DNA of 64,000 nt, from assembly GCF_030070105.1 (NCBI RefSeq), contig NZ_JASJOO010000003.1, forward strand, positions 605,155 to 669,154, in the 5' to 3' direction. The notes under the pieces are model-generated. The model ran no database searches and was not told the origin of the DNA. It worked only from the letters and a program-made list of their open reading frames with translations. The DNA is from Bermanella sp. WJH001. GTDB lineage: Bacteria > Pseudomonadota > Gammaproteobacteria > Pseudomonadales > Oceanobacteraceae. Both the position numbers and the translations under genes were made by a program. Below, piece after piece: positions 29,801 through 39,747 of the stretch (position 1 is its first letter; each line of letters opens with the position of its first letter).

Positions 29801-30517
29801 ATGAGACCAAGCGGACGCGCCCTAGATCAACTACGCGAAGTGAAAATCACCCGTAACTTCACCAAGCACGCTGAAGGTTCGGTTTTGGTTGAATTTGGTG
29901 ATACCAAGGTTATCTGCACTGCCAGTGTAGAAACCCGTGTACCTGGCTTTTTACGTGGCCAAGGCCAAGGCTGGGTAACCGCTGAATACGGCATGCTGCC
30001 ACGCTCTACCGGTTCTCGCATGATGCGTGAAGCGGCTAAAGGCAAACAAGCCGGTCGTACCGTTGAGATCAGCCGTTTAATTGGCCGCTCTTTACGTGCC
30101 GCCATTGATCTTGAAGCCCTTGGCGAAAACAGCATCACCATCGACTGTGATGTGATCCAAGCTGACGGCGGTACCCGTACTGCTTCTATTACTGGTGCTT
30201 GCGTGGCTCTTGTGGATGCCATCAACCACATGATTGAAAACAGTCAGCTTAAAAAGAACCCAATGAAATATATGATTGGCGCCGTATCTGTAGGTGTTTA
30301 CAACGGTGAAGCCGTACTAGACTTAGATTACGCAGAAGACAGCAATGCCGAAACCGACCTTAACGTGATCATGGCTGATAACGGTGGTTTCATTGAGATT
30401 CAAGGTACTGCTGAAGGTGAGCCGTTCCAGCCAAACGAACTAAACGCCATGCTCGATCTTGCTAAAAAAGGCATTGCCGAACTCACTCAAATTCAGCAAG
30501 CTGCGTTAGCACAATAA
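29801..30517 (+). CDS. rph: Ribonuclease PH
   Basis: RNase PH trims the 3' ends of tRNA precursors by phosphorolysis. The 238 residues match the family from [16 protein letters not shown] through [31 protein letters not shown] and [19 protein letters not shown]. The reading frame is intact, unlike the frameshifted gene of some Escherichia strains. It is followed 24 bases later by a YggT gene. Confidence 0.97.
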   Translation: MRPSGRALDQLREVKITRNFTKHAEGSVLVEFGDTKVICTASVETRVPGFLRGQGQGWVTAEYGMLPRSTGSRMMREAAKGKQAGRTVEISRLIGRSLRAAIDLEALGENSITIDCDVIQADGGTRTASITGACVALVDAINHMIENSQLKKNPMKYMIGAVSVGVYNGEAVLDLDYAEDSNAETDLNVIMADNGGFIEIQGTAEGEPFQPNELNAMLDLAKKGIAELTQIQQAALAQ

Positions 30518-30541
30518 TCAAAGATTAAAAGGAGTCATCAA

Positions 30542-31126
30542 ATGGAATCAGCGCCAGCGCAAATTGGTTTATTACTGGTCAATGCTGCGGCAGGGTTTTT
30601 CTTATTTGTGGTGCTATTGCGCTTTTTATTACAAGCTGCACGTGCCGACTTTTACAACCCAATTAGTCAGTTTGTGGTAAAAGCCACCAACCCTTTGATT
30701 ATTCCTTTACGCAAAGTCATCCCTGGTTTTGCAGGCTTTGATTGGGCTGCCATAGTATTGCTGGTCCTCGTTCAGTGCTTGGCCATTTCGTTAAGCCTAC
30801 TCATTGCGGGTTACGGCTTACCCATCGCCAGCATTGGTGTTTGGGCGTTATTAGGCACGTGTGGATTGTTTCTTAAGCTTTATTTTTGGGGACTGCTAAT
30901 CATGGTGATTTCCAGTTGGTTAGCCCCTCAAAGTTACAACCCTGCACTGTTACTACTGCGCCAAATAATGGAGCCAGTTATGGCACCCATTCGTAAAATA
31001 TTACCGGATATGGGCGGCTTTGATATTAGCCCTATCGTATTATTTCTAAGCATTAATGTGTTCGAAATATTGCTGATCTCTTTTGCTCGCCAAGCGGGAG
31101 CACCCGGTTTTATTATCGGCCTTTAA
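30542..31126 (+). CDS. YggT family membrane protein
   Basis: The 194 residues hold two YggT repeats, each with hydrophobic segments and the signature FYNPISQFVVKATNPLIIPL and YNPALLLLRQIMEPVMAPIR. YggT proteins are inner-membrane proteins linked to osmotic stress, cell division or membrane-protein insertion in different bacteria, without an agreed function. AGGAG precedes the start. It lies between rph and metX and may be cotranscribed with rph. Confidence 0.92.
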   Translation: MESAPAQIGLLLVNAAAGFFLFVVLLRFLLQAARADFYNPISQFVVKATNPLIIPLRKVIPGFAGFDWAAIVLLVLVQCLAISLSLLIAGYGLPIASIGVWALLGTCGLFLKLYFWGLLIMVISSWLAPQSYNPALLLLRQIMEPVMAPIRKILPDMGGFDISPIVLFLSINVFEILLISFARQAGAPGFIIGL

Positions 31127-31211
31127 ATACGTTTATAGCGGATTTATTACGCGCAGTGGCGTACACTGCGCCTTCCAGAATTTCTCTTTACTTCATGTCA
31201 GGACCAATTGA

Positions 31212-32360
31212 ATGCCGCAAGAAATGCCTGCCAATTCAGTTGGCGTAGTCACGCCTCAAATTGCAATCTTTGATCAACCGTTAGAACTGCGCAGCGGTAA
31301 AATACTCGAGCGCTACGAGCTCATGTATGAAACCTATGGCCAATTAAACGCTGACAAAACCAACGCTGTGTTAATTTGCCATGCACTGAGTGGTCACCAT
31401 CATGCGGCGGGTTATCACAGCAAAGACGATAAAAAACCCGGCTGGTGGGATAGCTGCATTGGCCCAGGCAAAGCCATTGATACCAATAAGTTTTTTGTCA
31501 TCGCCCTTAATAATCTTGGCGGTTGTCACGGCAGCACAGGACCAACCTCTATTAACCCAGAAACTAACGAGCCTTATGGCAGTGATTTCCCAATGGTGCG
31601 TGTGCGCGATTGGGTTGAAAGCCAAGCTCGCTTAGCGGACCGTTTAGGCATTGAAAAGTTTGCTGCGGTTGTGGGCGGCAGTTTAGGTGGCATGCAAGCT
31701 CTGCGTTGGTCAATTCAATACCCTGAGCGTTTACACAATAGTGTGGTGATTGCCTCTGCGCCTAAGCTATCCGCACAAAACATTGCGTTTAACGAAGTGG
31801 CCCGTAACGCTATTATGAGTGATCCTGAGTTTCATGATGGTCACTATCTTAAACATAACACCCTGCCCAAAAGTGGCTTGATGCAAGCGCGCATGCTTGC
31901 TCACTTAACCTATTTAAGTGATGACGCCATGGGTGAAAAATTCGGCCGTGATATGAAAGCCGATGAAGTACGTTACGACTACTCACCAGAATTTGAAGTC
32001 GAAAGTTATTTGCATTACCAAGGCAAAAAGTTTTCAACTACATTTGATGCCAATACTTATTTGCTCATGACCAAAGCATTGGATTATTTTGACCCGTCAC
32101 AATATTACGAAAATGATTTAGCTAAATGTTTAAGTCATGCTCAGTGCAAATTTTTAGTGGTGAGTTTCACTACGGACTGGCGCTTTAGTCCTGAGCGCAG
32201 CGAAGAAATTGTTGATGCCTTAATCGAAGCGGATAAAGAAGTCAGCTACGCGCGCATCGAATCTGAAAAAGGCCACGATGCCTTTTTGATTCCAATCCCA
32301 AGATACGTGGCACTATTTAGTGCCTACATGGAGCGCATTGCTAAGGAGCTAGCGCTATGA
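31212..32360 (+). CDS. metX: Homoserine O-acyltransferase MetX
   Basis: MetX activates homoserine with an acyl-CoA in methionine synthesis. The 382 residues form an alpha/beta-hydrolase fold with the nucleophile in [30 protein letters not shown] and the catalytic histidine in [11 protein letters not shown]. Family members are named acetyltransferases, but experimentally several gammaproteobacterial ones use succinyl-CoA, so the acyl donor is left open. Its stop overlaps the metW start by four bases. Confidence 0.95.
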   Translation: MPQEMPANSVGVVTPQIAIFDQPLELRSGKILERYELMYETYGQLNADKTNAVLICHALSGHHHAAGYHSKDDKKPGWWDSCIGPGKAIDTNKFFVIALNNLGGCHGSTGPTSINPETNEPYGSDFPMVRVRDWVESQARLADRLGIEKFAAVVGGSLGGMQALRWSIQYPERLHNSVVIASAPKLSAQNIAFNEVARNAIMSDPEFHDGHYLKHNTLPKSGLMQARMLAHLTYLSDDAMGEKFGRDMKADEVRYDYSPEFEVESYLHYQGKKFSTTFDANTYLLMTKALDYFDPSQYYENDLAKCLSHAQCKFLVVSFTTDWRFSPERSEEIVDALIEADKEVSYARIESEKGHDAFLIPIPRYVALFSAYMERIAKELAL

Positions 32361-32971
32361 ACCAACACACACAAACTGACTTGCGCAGCGATTTAAACAT
32401 CATCCAAAACTGGATTAAACCCAATAGCCAAGTACTCGATCTTGGTTGTGGTCATGGGGATTTACTCGCGTTTTTAAAATCCGAAAAAAAATGCCAAGGT
32501 TATGGTTTAGAAATCAACCCTGATTGCATCGTTAGCTGTGTCACAAAAGGCTTAAGCGTGATCGAACACGACCTTAACCACGGCTTAAAACATTTTAAAG
32601 ATGGCGGTGTCGATACCGTCGTAATGACCCAAGCATTACAAGCAGTACGTCGCCCAGATGTATTGCTCGACGACATGTTACGCGTAGGTAAAGAAGCCAT
32701 TATTACCTTTCCTAATTTTGGTTACTGGCGCACACGTTTTTATCTGATGACAAAAGGCGCTATGCCCATGTCAAAAACGTTACCGTACAACTGGTACGAC
32801 ACACCTAATATTCACATGTGTACCTTTCATGATTTTGAAAATTTATGTCGTGAAAAGAATCTCACCATTCTTGATCGTACCGTTGTGGACAGCAGCCACA
32901 AAGAATCGCTATCTACGCGTTTATGGCCTAACCTTTTAGGTGAAATTGCAATGTATCGCGTAACCCGCTAG
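32357..32971 (+). CDS. metW: Methionine biosynthesis protein MetW
   Basis: MetW is a SAM-methyltransferase-like protein that accompanies MetX and is reported to be needed for full acyltransferase activity in some bacteria. The 204 residues have the SAM-binding motif [17 protein letters not shown] and family-typical [14 protein letters not shown] and [20 protein letters not shown]. The four-base overlap with metX indicates translational coupling. Confidence 0.95.
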   Translation: MNQHTQTDLRSDLNIIQNWIKPNSQVLDLGCGHGDLLAFLKSEKKCQGYGLEINPDCIVSCVTKGLSVIEHDLNHGLKHFKDGGVDTVVMTQALQAVRRPDVLLDDMLRVGKEAIITFPNFGYWRTRFYLMTKGAMPMSKTLPYNWYDTPNIHMCTFHDFENLCREKNLTILDRTVVDSSHKESLSTRLWPNLLGEIAMYRVTR

Positions 32972-32979
32972 GAGAGAAT

Positions 32980-33426
32980 ATGCGTTTATTCATTACAAGC
33001 GTTTTATTATTACTTTCAAGCCTAAGCTTGGCTGATATCCAAGGGGAACAAAAACAAGTCTTTGGTGACTATGAGGTTCATTTTATGGGCCTCACCAGCA
33101 GCGAACTCGATAAAGACGTGGCTAAACTTTATGGCATCACCCGAAGCCGTAATATTGGTTTTTTAAATATTAGTGTACTAAAAAAGGGCGAATCCGCCCT
33201 GCCAGTTGCTTGGAATGCAAAAATTGAAGGCACCATGTCCAACTTAATTGGCCAAAGCCAAGCGCTTAGTTTTACTCGCGTGCAAGAAACCAGCGCTCTG
33301 TATTTTTACAGCACTTTTGATTTTTATGATCAAGATATGTATCGCTTTCATTTAAAAGTCACACCAGACGGCATGAGCCGAGCTTATGATGTGAAATTCT
33401 CGCAACGCTTTTATCGGGGAGAGTAA
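32980..33426 (+). CDS. DUF4426 family exported protein
   Basis: The 148 residues begin with a signal peptide (MRLFITSVLLLLSSLSLADI). The rest matches the DUF4426 family known beside metW and rdgB in pseudomonads (YEVHFMGLTSSELDKDVAKLYG, then RFHLKVTPDG). The function is unknown; it is probably periplasmic. It starts eight bases after metW, with GGAGAG before the ATG, and is likely in the metXW operon. Confidence 0.88.
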   Translation: MRLFITSVLLLLSSLSLADIQGEQKQVFGDYEVHFMGLTSSELDKDVAKLYGITRSRNIGFLNISVLKKGESALPVAWNAKIEGTMSNLIGQSQALSFTRVQETSALYFYSTFDFYDQDMYRFHLKVTPDGMSRAYDVKFSQRFYRGE

Positions 33427-33484
33427 TCTCCCTCCTGCTTTACTCACCATCCATTTTTTACACTTAATACTCCAGTGATCAACC

Positions 33485-34096
33485 ATGTCTAAACAACAAA
33501 TCGTTCTTGCCAGTGGCAACAAAGGCAAATTAGCCGAATTACAAAATGCGCTTGATACGTTTGATGTTGAGCTAATCGCCCAAAGTGAATTTGATGTAAC
33601 GGATGCAGATGAAACCGGTTTAAGTTTCATCGAAAATGCCATTTTAAAAGCACGTCACGCAAGCCTCGCTACTGGGTTGCCTGCTCTTGCTGATGACAGC
33701 GGTTTAGAAGTGGATGCCCTTGACGGTGCCCCTGGTATTTACAGTGCACGTTACAGCATTATGGATGGCGAAGCCGGCCCTGCCAGCGACGAAAAGAACA
33801 ATCAAAAACTATTAACCGCATTAAAAGATGTGCAGCCAGAAAATCGTACTGCTCGCTTTCATTGTGTATTGGCGTTTGTTCGCCATGCTAAAGACCCCAA
33901 CCCATTAATTTGCCAAGGTGCTTGGGAAGGTGAAATCAAAACCGCTCTTGATGGCGAAGGGGGTTTTGGTTATGACCCATTATTTTTTATTAAAGAACTT
34001 AACTGCACCTCAGCACAGCTAAGCAAAGAAGAGAAAAATAAAATCAGCCATCGCGGTCAAGCCATTGCACAATTAAAACAGATCTTTCGTTTATAA
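33485..34096 (+). CDS. rdgB: XTP/dITP diphosphatase
   Basis: RdgB removes deaminated purine nucleotides (XTP, dITP) from the pool. The 203 residues show VLASGNKGKLAELQ, the catalytic region LPALADDSGLEVDALDGAPGI in two parts (ADDSGLEVDAL and GAPGIYSARY) and FGYDPLFFI. The last base of its stop is the first base of the hemW start, so translation is probably coupled. Confidence 0.97.
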   Translation: MSKQQIVLASGNKGKLAELQNALDTFDVELIAQSEFDVTDADETGLSFIENAILKARHASLATGLPALADDSGLEVDALDGAPGIYSARYSIMDGEAGPASDEKNNQKLLTALKDVQPENRTARFHCVLAFVRHAKDPNPLICQGAWEGEIKTALDGEGGFGYDPLFFIKELNCTSAQLSKEEKNKISHRGQAIAQLKQIFRL

Positions 34097-35286
34097 TGAC
34101 GCCAGTTAATCACAGTGAAACGTTAATGGTTTTACCACCACTCTCACTCTATATACATGTGCCTTGGTGTGTGCGTAAATGCCCGTACTGTGATTTTAAT
34201 AGTCACAAAGCAGATGCAACGCTGCCTGAAAAAGAATACGTTTGTGCGCTACTTGATGATTTAGATATTGACCTTGCGTGGTTACAACAACAAGGCATTG
34301 AGTCTCGCCCCATTCAAAGTATTTTTATTGGCGGTGGCACGCCATCACTTTTAAGTGTAGCGGCATATGAAGAATTATTTTCTGGTTTAAAAAAGCGTTT
34401 ACAATTTGTAGATGATATTGAAATCACAATGGAAGCGAACCCTGGCACTTTTGAAGCTGAAAAATTTAAGGGTTATAGAGAGCTAGGCATTAACCGTTTA
34501 TCTATTGGCATTCAAAGTTTTCAAGATCACCAGCTTAAACATTTAGGGCGCATTCATTCTGGCCAAGAAGCCATTAACGCCGTTAACATGGCAAAAGCCG
34601 CTGGTTTTGATAATTTTAACTTGGATTTTATGCATGGTTTGCCAGATCAAACCCTAGAAGATGCCCTTGCCGACTTACAACAAGGCATTGACCTTAAGCC
34701 AACTCATTTAAGCTGGTATCAACTAACCATTGAACCCAATACCGAATTTTTTAAACGCCCACCCGTATTACCACAAGATGAAACCCTATGGGCTATTCAA
34801 GAAGCAGGGCAACAACTATTAGCCGACAATGGTTATGATCAATACGAAATTTCAGCCTATGCTAAACAAGGCAAGCAGGCCAAACACAATTTAAATTATT
34901 GGCAGTTTGGAGATTATTTGGGCATTGGGGCCGGTGCTCATGGTAAGTTAACCATTCCTCACGCTGATATAAACCAAAGTAAAATTTACCGCACCGCTAA
35001 AACCCGTTTGCCAAAAGATTATTTGAACTTAGCAAAACGGTTTTTAGTTAACCAAGATAATATTGAAGTGGCAGATCGTGATTTGGAATTCTTAATGAAT
35101 GGCTTGCGCTTATATCATGGCGTAGATAAATCATTATTTAGCAAGCGCACAGGTTTGTCTTATGCGCAGATTGAAAATAAAGTAGAAGAATTAGTCAAAC
35201 AAGGTTTGCTCGAAGCTAGTGAAAAACTCAAAACAACCACACAAGGCCAGTTGTTTTTGAATGAGCTTTTGGAAAAGTTTTTATAA
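34096..35286 (+). CDS. hemW: Radical SAM haem chaperone HemW (CPO3-like)
   Basis: HemW is related to oxygen-independent coproporphyrinogen oxidase but acts as a haem-binding chaperone. The 396 residues hold the radical SAM cluster motif C25-x3-C29-x2-C32 followed by Phe (CVRKCPYCDF), the glycine-rich IFIGGGTPSLL and the C-terminal HemN domain. The extra cysteine one residue beyond the motif in true HemN is replaced by phenylalanine, as in HemW. A start at 34126 is possible; the overlapping ATG at 34096 was kept because of coupling to rdgB. Confidence 0.94.
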   Translation: MTPVNHSETLMVLPPLSLYIHVPWCVRKCPYCDFNSHKADATLPEKEYVCALLDDLDIDLAWLQQQGIESRPIQSIFIGGGTPSLLSVAAYEELFSGLKKRLQFVDDIEITMEANPGTFEAEKFKGYRELGINRLSIGIQSFQDHQLKHLGRIHSGQEAINAVNMAKAAGFDNFNLDFMHGLPDQTLEDALADLQQGIDLKPTHLSWYQLTIEPNTEFFKRPPVLPQDETLWAIQEAGQQLLADNGYDQYEISAYAKQGKQAKHNLNYWQFGDYLGIGAGAHGKLTIPHADINQSKIYRTAKTRLPKDYLNLAKRFLVNQDNIEVADRDLEFLMNGLRLYHGVDKSLFSKRTGLSYAQIENKVEELVKQGLLEASEKLKTTTQGQLFLNELLEKFL

Positions 35287-35293
35287 ACATTGT

Positions 35294-35369
35294 TCGGGCG
35301 CGGGGCACCCTCCTACCGTTTTAATATGTGGTTATGAAAACCAGTTGTACGAGGGTGCCCCGCGCCCGA
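35294..35369. repeat. Inverted-repeat element (TCGGGCGCGGGGCACCCTC type)
   Basis: Perfect 19-base arms at 35294-35312 and 35351-35369 enclose 38 bases. A partial relative (TTCGGGCGCGGGACAACCTC) occurs at 24909-24941 after argH. The GC-rich arms stand out from the surroundings. Confidence 0.85.
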
Positions 35370-35394
35370 TTGTTTTTATGGACACAAACAAAAT

Positions 35395-35424
35395 AAAAAA
35401 AGGGAGCATAAGCTCCCTTTTTTT
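35395..35424. terminator. Bidirectional terminator between hemW and the PA4642-family gene
   Basis: The stem AAAAAAGGGAGC/GCTCCCTTTTTT with loop ATAA is symmetric with A and T runs, suited to both converging genes. Confidence 0.88.
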
Positions 35425-35444
35425 GTCAGTACGCAAGTAATTAA

Positions 35445-35741
35445 TTACTCAGCACCCGCTGCTTTTAATGCTTCAGCATACGGCTTACCCGGCTCATGAG
35501 ACGCAATTACCGCTAACGCACTTTCACCTTCAAGGTTTTTTGCATTAACGTTATGACCTTCTTCTTTAAAGAACTCAACAAACTGTGCAAAAATTTCTGG
35601 CGTCATGTGCTGGTACGCTTTTAGAATATTGATGTAATCAACATCTGTACCGTCATAGCTTTTGCTTTCTAAAAAAAAGCGCATACTCTCTTCGGTAAAA
35701 TCACCACCAAATACTTTTTGTTTATCTTTCTTTAATGACAT
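35445..35741 (-). CDS. PA4642 family protein of unknown function
   Basis: The 98 residues resemble the small PA4642 protein of pseudomonads: an N-terminal KKDKQKVFGG, a central helical part (AYQHMTPEIFAQFVEFFKEEG) and the ending NAKNLEGESALAVIASH and YAEALKAAGAE. The second half (NAKNLEGESALAVIASHE) looks a little like an ankyrin repeat. No signal peptide or catalytic motif is seen, and the function is unknown. It lies 34 bases after trmB and may share its transcript. Confidence 0.8.
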   Translation of the reverse strand: MSLKKDKQKVFGGDFTEESMRFFLESKSYDGTDVDYINILKAYQHMTPEIFAQFVEFFKEEGHNVNAKNLEGESALAVIASHEPGKPYAEALKAAGAE

Positions 35742-35775
35742 GTTTTCTTCCTACTTAAATTCAATAATTAGATAG

Positions 35776-36525
35776 TTATACGGTACGGGCGTAAATTAAA
35801 TCCCATACACCGTGGCCCAGCTTTTCACCACGATTTTCAAATTTGGTCAGCGGTCTAAAATCAGGACGGGGATGGTAATTGCCTTTGCCCGCTGTATTTT
35901 CATAACCTTCTGCTACTTCCATCACTTCAAGCATGTGCTCAGCGTATGGCTCCCAATCGGTTGCCATATGAAAGGTGCCACCGACCTTTAACTTTTTACG
36001 AATATCTTGTGCAAATTTTGGCTGTACAATACGACGCTTATTATGACGCTTTTTATGCCAAGGATCGGGGAAGTACAATTGCATGGTTTGCAAAGATGCA
36101 TCCGGAATACATTGCTCTAATACTTCAATGGCATCCCATTCAAAAACCCGCAAGTTTTCAACACCAAAGTCTTCTGCATCACGCAACAGTTTAGCCACAC
36201 CCGGGGTGTGTACTTCAATGCCAATGTAATTTAATTCTGGGTTGGCCTGACACATCTCAACCAAGCTTTTGCCCATGCCAAAGCCGATCTCAAGCACGAC
36301 AGGATTATCATTACCAAATACCGCCGCATAATCCAGCATGCCCATATCAAGGGTTAGACCTTTTTCTGACATATGGCGTGCATAGGTTTCACGTTGTAAC
36401 TCGGTCATACGACCAGCGCGCACCACAAAGCTTTTAATGCGCTTAGCAAACGCCACATCTTTTGGTGTGCCGTGTTCGTCTTTTTCCGTGGCCTCTATGG
36501 ACTCTGGATTGTGTTTATCTGTCAT
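35776..36525 (-). CDS. trmB: tRNA (guanine-N7)-methyltransferase
   Basis: TrmB adds the m7G46 modification to tRNA. The 249 residues have the SAM motif [15 protein letters not shown], the family motif [19 protein letters not shown] in part ([15 protein letters not shown]) and [18 protein letters not shown]. The start at 36525 has GAGAG before it and leaves seven bases after the DUF423 stop; an ATG at 36558 would overlap that gene and adds residues with no family counterpart. Confidence 0.96.
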   Translation of the reverse strand: MTDKHNPESIEATEKDEHGTPKDVAFAKRIKSFVVRAGRMTELQRETYARHMSEKGLTLDMGMLDYAAVFGNDNPVVLEIGFGMGKSLVEMCQANPELNYIGIEVHTPGVAKLLRDAEDFGVENLRVFEWDAIEVLEQCIPDASLQTMQLYFPDPWHKKRHNKRRIVQPKFAQDIRKKLKVGGTFHMATDWEPYAEHMLEVMEVAEGYENTAGKGNYHPRPDFRPLTKFENRGEKLGHGVWDLIYARTV

Positions 36526-36532
36526 AGCTCTC

Positions 36533-36934
36533 TCATTCAGGCTGTTTGAATGCCGCAATCAGCAAACACAGCCAGCCAACTAATAGGGCCACGCCACCAA
36601 TCGGGGTGATCATGCCCAAGGCTTTAATCTGGGTGGCCGCCATTATATATAAACTGCCGCTAAACAGTAGGATACCAAGCAGAAAACTCAATGCCGCCCA
36701 TTTTAGACCCTGCCAATGGGGCCATTGCTTTAATGCAAATGCGATGATTAAGAGCACGCCTCCGTGGAGCATTTGATATTTCACCCCTGTGTCTACCCAT
36801 AATAATGCGTAGCTGGGTAGCAGACCTTTAAGAGCATGGGCAGCAAACGCGCCGATGGCCACGCTACAAAAGCCTATTAAGGCAGAGAGAATAAGAAGGT
36901 TTTTTGAGTTTAATAAGGCGTTGATCATAGGCAT
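36533..36934 (-). CDS. DUF423 family membrane protein
   Basis: The 133 residues form four hydrophobic segments, with the family signature [15 protein letters not shown] near the N-terminus and [15 protein letters not shown] near the C-terminus. DUF423 (YgdD) proteins are small inner-membrane proteins of unknown function. The longer frame from 36967 would begin inside the rpoH terminator hairpin, so an inner start (36934, or 36928) was preferred. It precedes trmB by seven bases. Confidence 0.85.
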   Translation of the reverse strand: MPMINALLNSKNLLILSALIGFCSVAIGAFAAHALKGLLPSYALLWVDTGVKYQMLHGGVLLIIAFALKQWPHWQGLKWAALSFLLGILLFSGSLYIMAATQIKALGMITPIGGVALLVGWLCLLIAAFKQPE

Positions 36935-36967
36935 TACTGGCGTTTGGTTTGGAAGGCTTAAAAACAA

Positions 36968-36993
36968 AAAAGGCCCGACTAAGCGGGCCTTTT
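36968..36993 (-). terminator. Terminator of rpoH
   Basis: The stem AAAAGGCCCG/CGGGCCTTTT is followed by a T run on the minus strand, about 15 bases beyond the rpoH stop. Confidence 0.85.
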
Positions 36994-37008
36994 AATGAAA
37001 GTGATTAA

Positions 37009-37875
37009 TTAAGCATCTGCTTCAATTAAACCTTTCACCTTATTCATGGCATTTTTCTCTAACTGGCGAATACGCTCAGCAGATACACCATATTCATCTG
37101 CTAACTCATGCAAGGTCGCTTTTTCTTCATGTAACCAACGGCGCATCAAAATGTCTTTGCTGCGGTCGTCCAGTTCTAACATAGCGTCTTGCAAACGTGC
37201 AGTGCTGTCTTGCTCATAGTTGGCATTTTCAACCATAACAGCTGGATCAAAGCTGTGATCTTCAATGTAGTTAACCGGTGCTTGGTAAGCGGCTTCATCA
37301 TCATCTGCCACTGGGCTATCAAAAGCGGTGTCGTGGGAGGTCAAACGGCCTTCCATTTCTTTCACTTCTCTTAGGGATACCCCTAAATCATCCGCAATGG
37401 TTTGTGCTTCTGATTCGTTTAACCAACCCATTTTCTTTTTGGCGCTGCGTAAATTAAAGAACAACTTACGTTGCGCTTTAGTGGTGGCCACTTTTACGAT
37501 GCGCCAGTTTTTAAGGATAAATTCGTGTATTTCGGCTTTAATCCAGTGAACGGCAAAGCTCACAAGGCGTACGCCCACTTCTGGGTTAAAGCGTTTTACC
37601 GCCTTCATTAAGCCCACATTGCCTTCTTGAATCAGGTCAGACTGATTTAAGCCATAACCACTGTAGCTTTTAGCAATGTGCACAACAAAGCGCAGGTGCG
37701 ATACAACCAAGTGACGGGCTGCATCTAAATCTTCTTCGTAATATAAGCGTTCCGCTAGCTCTTTTTCTTCGTCTGCGGTCAACACAGCAATGCCGCCGAT
37801 CGCATTCAAGTAGCCATCGAGGTCACGACCTGGAGTAAGACTAGCGATGTTTTGGGCCATCAAGCTTGTGTTCAT
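37009..37875 (-). CDS. rpoH: RNA polymerase sigma-32 factor
   Basis: RpoH directs RNA polymerase to heat-shock promoters. The 288 residues contain region 2 ([41 protein letters not shown] in part), the RpoH box ([13 protein letters not shown]), region 3 and the helix-turn-helix of region 4 ([20 protein letters not shown]). The long minus-strand leader (about 50 bases) may take part in temperature control as in Escherichia, but I could not show an RNA thermometer. It lies next to ftsEX, as in many gammaproteobacteria. Confidence 0.98.
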   Translation of the reverse strand: MNTSLMAQNIASLTPGRDLDGYLNAIGGIAVLTADEEKELAERLYYEEDLDAARHLVVSHLRFVVHIAKSYSGYGLNQSDLIQEGNVGLMKAVKRFNPEVGVRLVSFAVHWIKAEIHEFILKNWRIVKVATTKAQRKLFFNLRSAKKKMGWLNESEAQTIADDLGVSLREVKEMEGRLTSHDTAFDSPVADDDEAAYQAPVNYIEDHSFDPAVMVENANYEQDSTARLQDAMLELDDRSKDILMRRWLHEEKATLHELADEYGVSAERIRQLEKNAMNKVKGLIEADA

Positions 37876-37926
37876 TGTTTGGGTGCTCTCCTATTTATCT
37901 ATCATTCAGCACTATTAACGTCATGC

Positions 37927-37955
37927 AGTGTAGCATCGGTATTTTTGAGCGCCAA
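37927..37955 (-). promoter_or_regulatory. Candidate sigma-70 promoter of rpoH
   Basis: On the minus strand TTGGCG (37950-37955) and TACACT (37927-37932) are separated by 17 bases, about 50 bases before the start codon. Confidence 0.6.
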
Positions 37956-38043
37956 GGGCTGAACAAGTTCCATTTACTTATATGTTAGCAATAATTTGTT
38001 GCAGCTCTGGGACATTCACCGCCAATTCGTTATCTGGCGAACA

Positions 38044-39015
38044 TCAGGGCTCAATGCTGCTTAAATGCCGCGAAACCGCCAGCCATGCTCCCAACCAGCC
38101 CAGCACAACACCGTCAAGAATCAGCAAAAAGCTATCCACAAACCCTAAACCTTTGAGGGTAAAATCACTGCCATATAGGCTAATTAATTGCTCAACTGGA
38201 CCAGAGAGCCAAAAAAGCCCCATGCTTAGCAGTAACCAAGCAATTATCCCGCCACCCAAACCAAACCACAGGCCTGTGTATAAAAACGGCCGGCGTACAA
38301 AGGCATCTGTCCCGCCCACCAGTTTGACCACGCGTATTTCATCGCGGCGGCTTTCTATAGATAAACGAATGGTATTGCCAATAATCAGCAATACTGCCAA
38401 CCCCAATAGCGCTGCTAAAGCCCAAACAAGGCGCTGTCCCAGCTCCATAAACTGATAAAGGCGCTTAACCCACAATAAATCAAGCTGTACAGAATCCACA
38501 TGGCGCTGCTGCTCTAGTTTTAACTGTAACTGCTCTAGGGTGGTTTCATCTTGATTGGCAAGCCTTGGTATCACACTGATCACACCTGGCAACGGGTTAT
38601 CCCCAAGGCCAAATATCACATCACTTAGGCCTGTGCTGGCACTGAATTCTTTAAGGGCTTGATCCGGTGCAATATAAACTGCACTGCTGACTTCGGGCCA
38701 ACTGGCAATATCTTGGGTCATATCATCGGCAAACCGATCTAATACGCCCTTTTTAAGGTACACGCTGATTTGGCTAGTTTGATCCCAATTGCGGCTCAAT
38801 TGCTTCACATTTTCTAACGAAACATAAAGTGTCATGGGTAACGACAAAGCGATAGCAAGTACTAACCAAGTCATTAGGCTAGAGGCTGGGGCGGCGAGTA
38901 ACCGCTTCAGGCTATCCACCGCCATGAGTTTATGGTGCTGAAAATAAGCCGAGCCTTGGCTTTTGATGGTGACGCGGCTTTGTTGGTTTGCAGGCTTTGC
39001 TGAAGGTTTAGCCAC
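38044..39015 (-). CDS. ftsX: Cell division protein FtsX
   Basis: FtsX is the membrane part of the FtsEX complex that activates peptidoglycan hydrolases at the division site. The 323 residues have a cytoplasmic N-terminus, a first membrane segment (LMTWLVLAIALSLPMTLYVS), a periplasmic domain and three C-terminal segments. The start is taken as the GTG at 39015: a full AGGAGGTGA precedes it by two bases, and it overlaps the ftsE stop by eight bases. The ATG at 39066 would mean a 59-base overlap. Confidence 0.93.
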   Translation of the reverse strand: MAKPSAKPANQQSRVTIKSQGSAYFQHHKLMAVDSLKRLLAAPASSLMTWLVLAIALSLPMTLYVSLENVKQLSRNWDQTSQISVYLKKGVLDRFADDMTQDIASWPEVSSAVYIAPDQALKEFSASTGLSDVIFGLGDNPLPGVISVIPRLANQDETTLEQLQLKLEQQRHVDSVQLDLLWVKRLYQFMELGQRLVWALAALLGLAVLLIIGNTIRLSIESRRDEIRVVKLVGGTDAFVRRPFLYTGLWFGLGGGIIAWLLLSMGLFWLSGPVEQLISLYGSDFTLKGLGFVDSFLLILDGVVLGWLGAWLAVSRHLSSIEP

Positions 39016-39706
39016 GCTCACCTCCTGAGCCGGCACCGGCTGCGCGCTCACCCGCATAACGGCCATTATTCAAACCAATCACGCGATAACCCATGCGGTT
39101 GATCAAGGGTAAATCATGGCTGGCCACTAAGACACTGACACCTACACCATTGAACTGCTCAAACAAACCCATGATCTCGTTAGACAGCTTAGGATCAAGG
39201 TTACCGGTGGGCTCATCGGCCAGAATTAAGCTAGGTTTGTTCACAACGGCACGGGCAATGCCCACACGTTGTTGCTCACCGCCACTGAGTTCAATGGGGT
39301 TTTGTTTTTCTTTACTCAGCAGGCCAACTTTATCTAACGCAGCCCGCACACGACGCTCAAGATCACGACTGGTATAGCCACTGATACGCAAAGGTAATGC
39401 GACGTTTTCGAACACGCTGCGATCAAATAATAATTGATGGTTTTGAAACACCACACCCACACGGCGGCGGTGATAAGGAATTTGACTATTAGAAACACGA
39501 GCAAGGTTAACGCCATCCACAAGCACTTCGCCCTTGCTGGCTTTTTCCATCAACATGATCAGTTTAAGCAGGGTGGATTTACCCGCACCAGAGTGGCCGG
39601 TTAAAAAAGCCATCTCCCCTTGGGCAAGCTCAAAGCTTAGATCCGTTAGGGCCTGATGGCCTCCGGGATAACTTTTACTGACTCGATCAAAAAGAACGTG
39701 TGCCAC
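39008..39706 (-). CDS. ftsE: Cell division ATP-binding protein FtsE
   Basis: FtsE is the ATPase of the ABC-type FtsEX complex. The 232 residues contain Walker A ([12 protein letters not shown]), the signature [14 protein letters not shown] and Walker B ([12 protein letters not shown]). The N-terminus ([17 protein letters not shown]) is that of FtsE. A glycine- and alanine-rich tail ([15 protein letters not shown]) ends the protein. It lies between ftsY and ftsX on the same strand, the conserved ftsYEX order. Confidence 0.97.
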   Translation of the reverse strand: MAHVLFDRVSKSYPGGHQALTDLSFELAQGEMAFLTGHSGAGKSTLLKLIMLMEKASKGEVLVDGVNLARVSNSQIPYHRRRVGVVFQNHQLLFDRSVFENVALPLRISGYTSRDLERRVRAALDKVGLLSKEKQNPIELSGGEQQRVGIARAVVNKPSLILADEPTGNLDPKLSNEIMGLFEQFNGVGVSVLVASHDLPLINRMGYRVIGLNNGRYAGERAAGAGSGGERG

Positions 39707-39747
39707 AAACCATCCTGCTATTTATTATTGTTTTTGTATGAGCCCGC

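Noticed and set aside
37982-38455. 157-codon plus-strand open frame across the end of ftsX
   Set aside because: It is opposite to ftsX and rich in serine, proline and lysine, typical of shadows.
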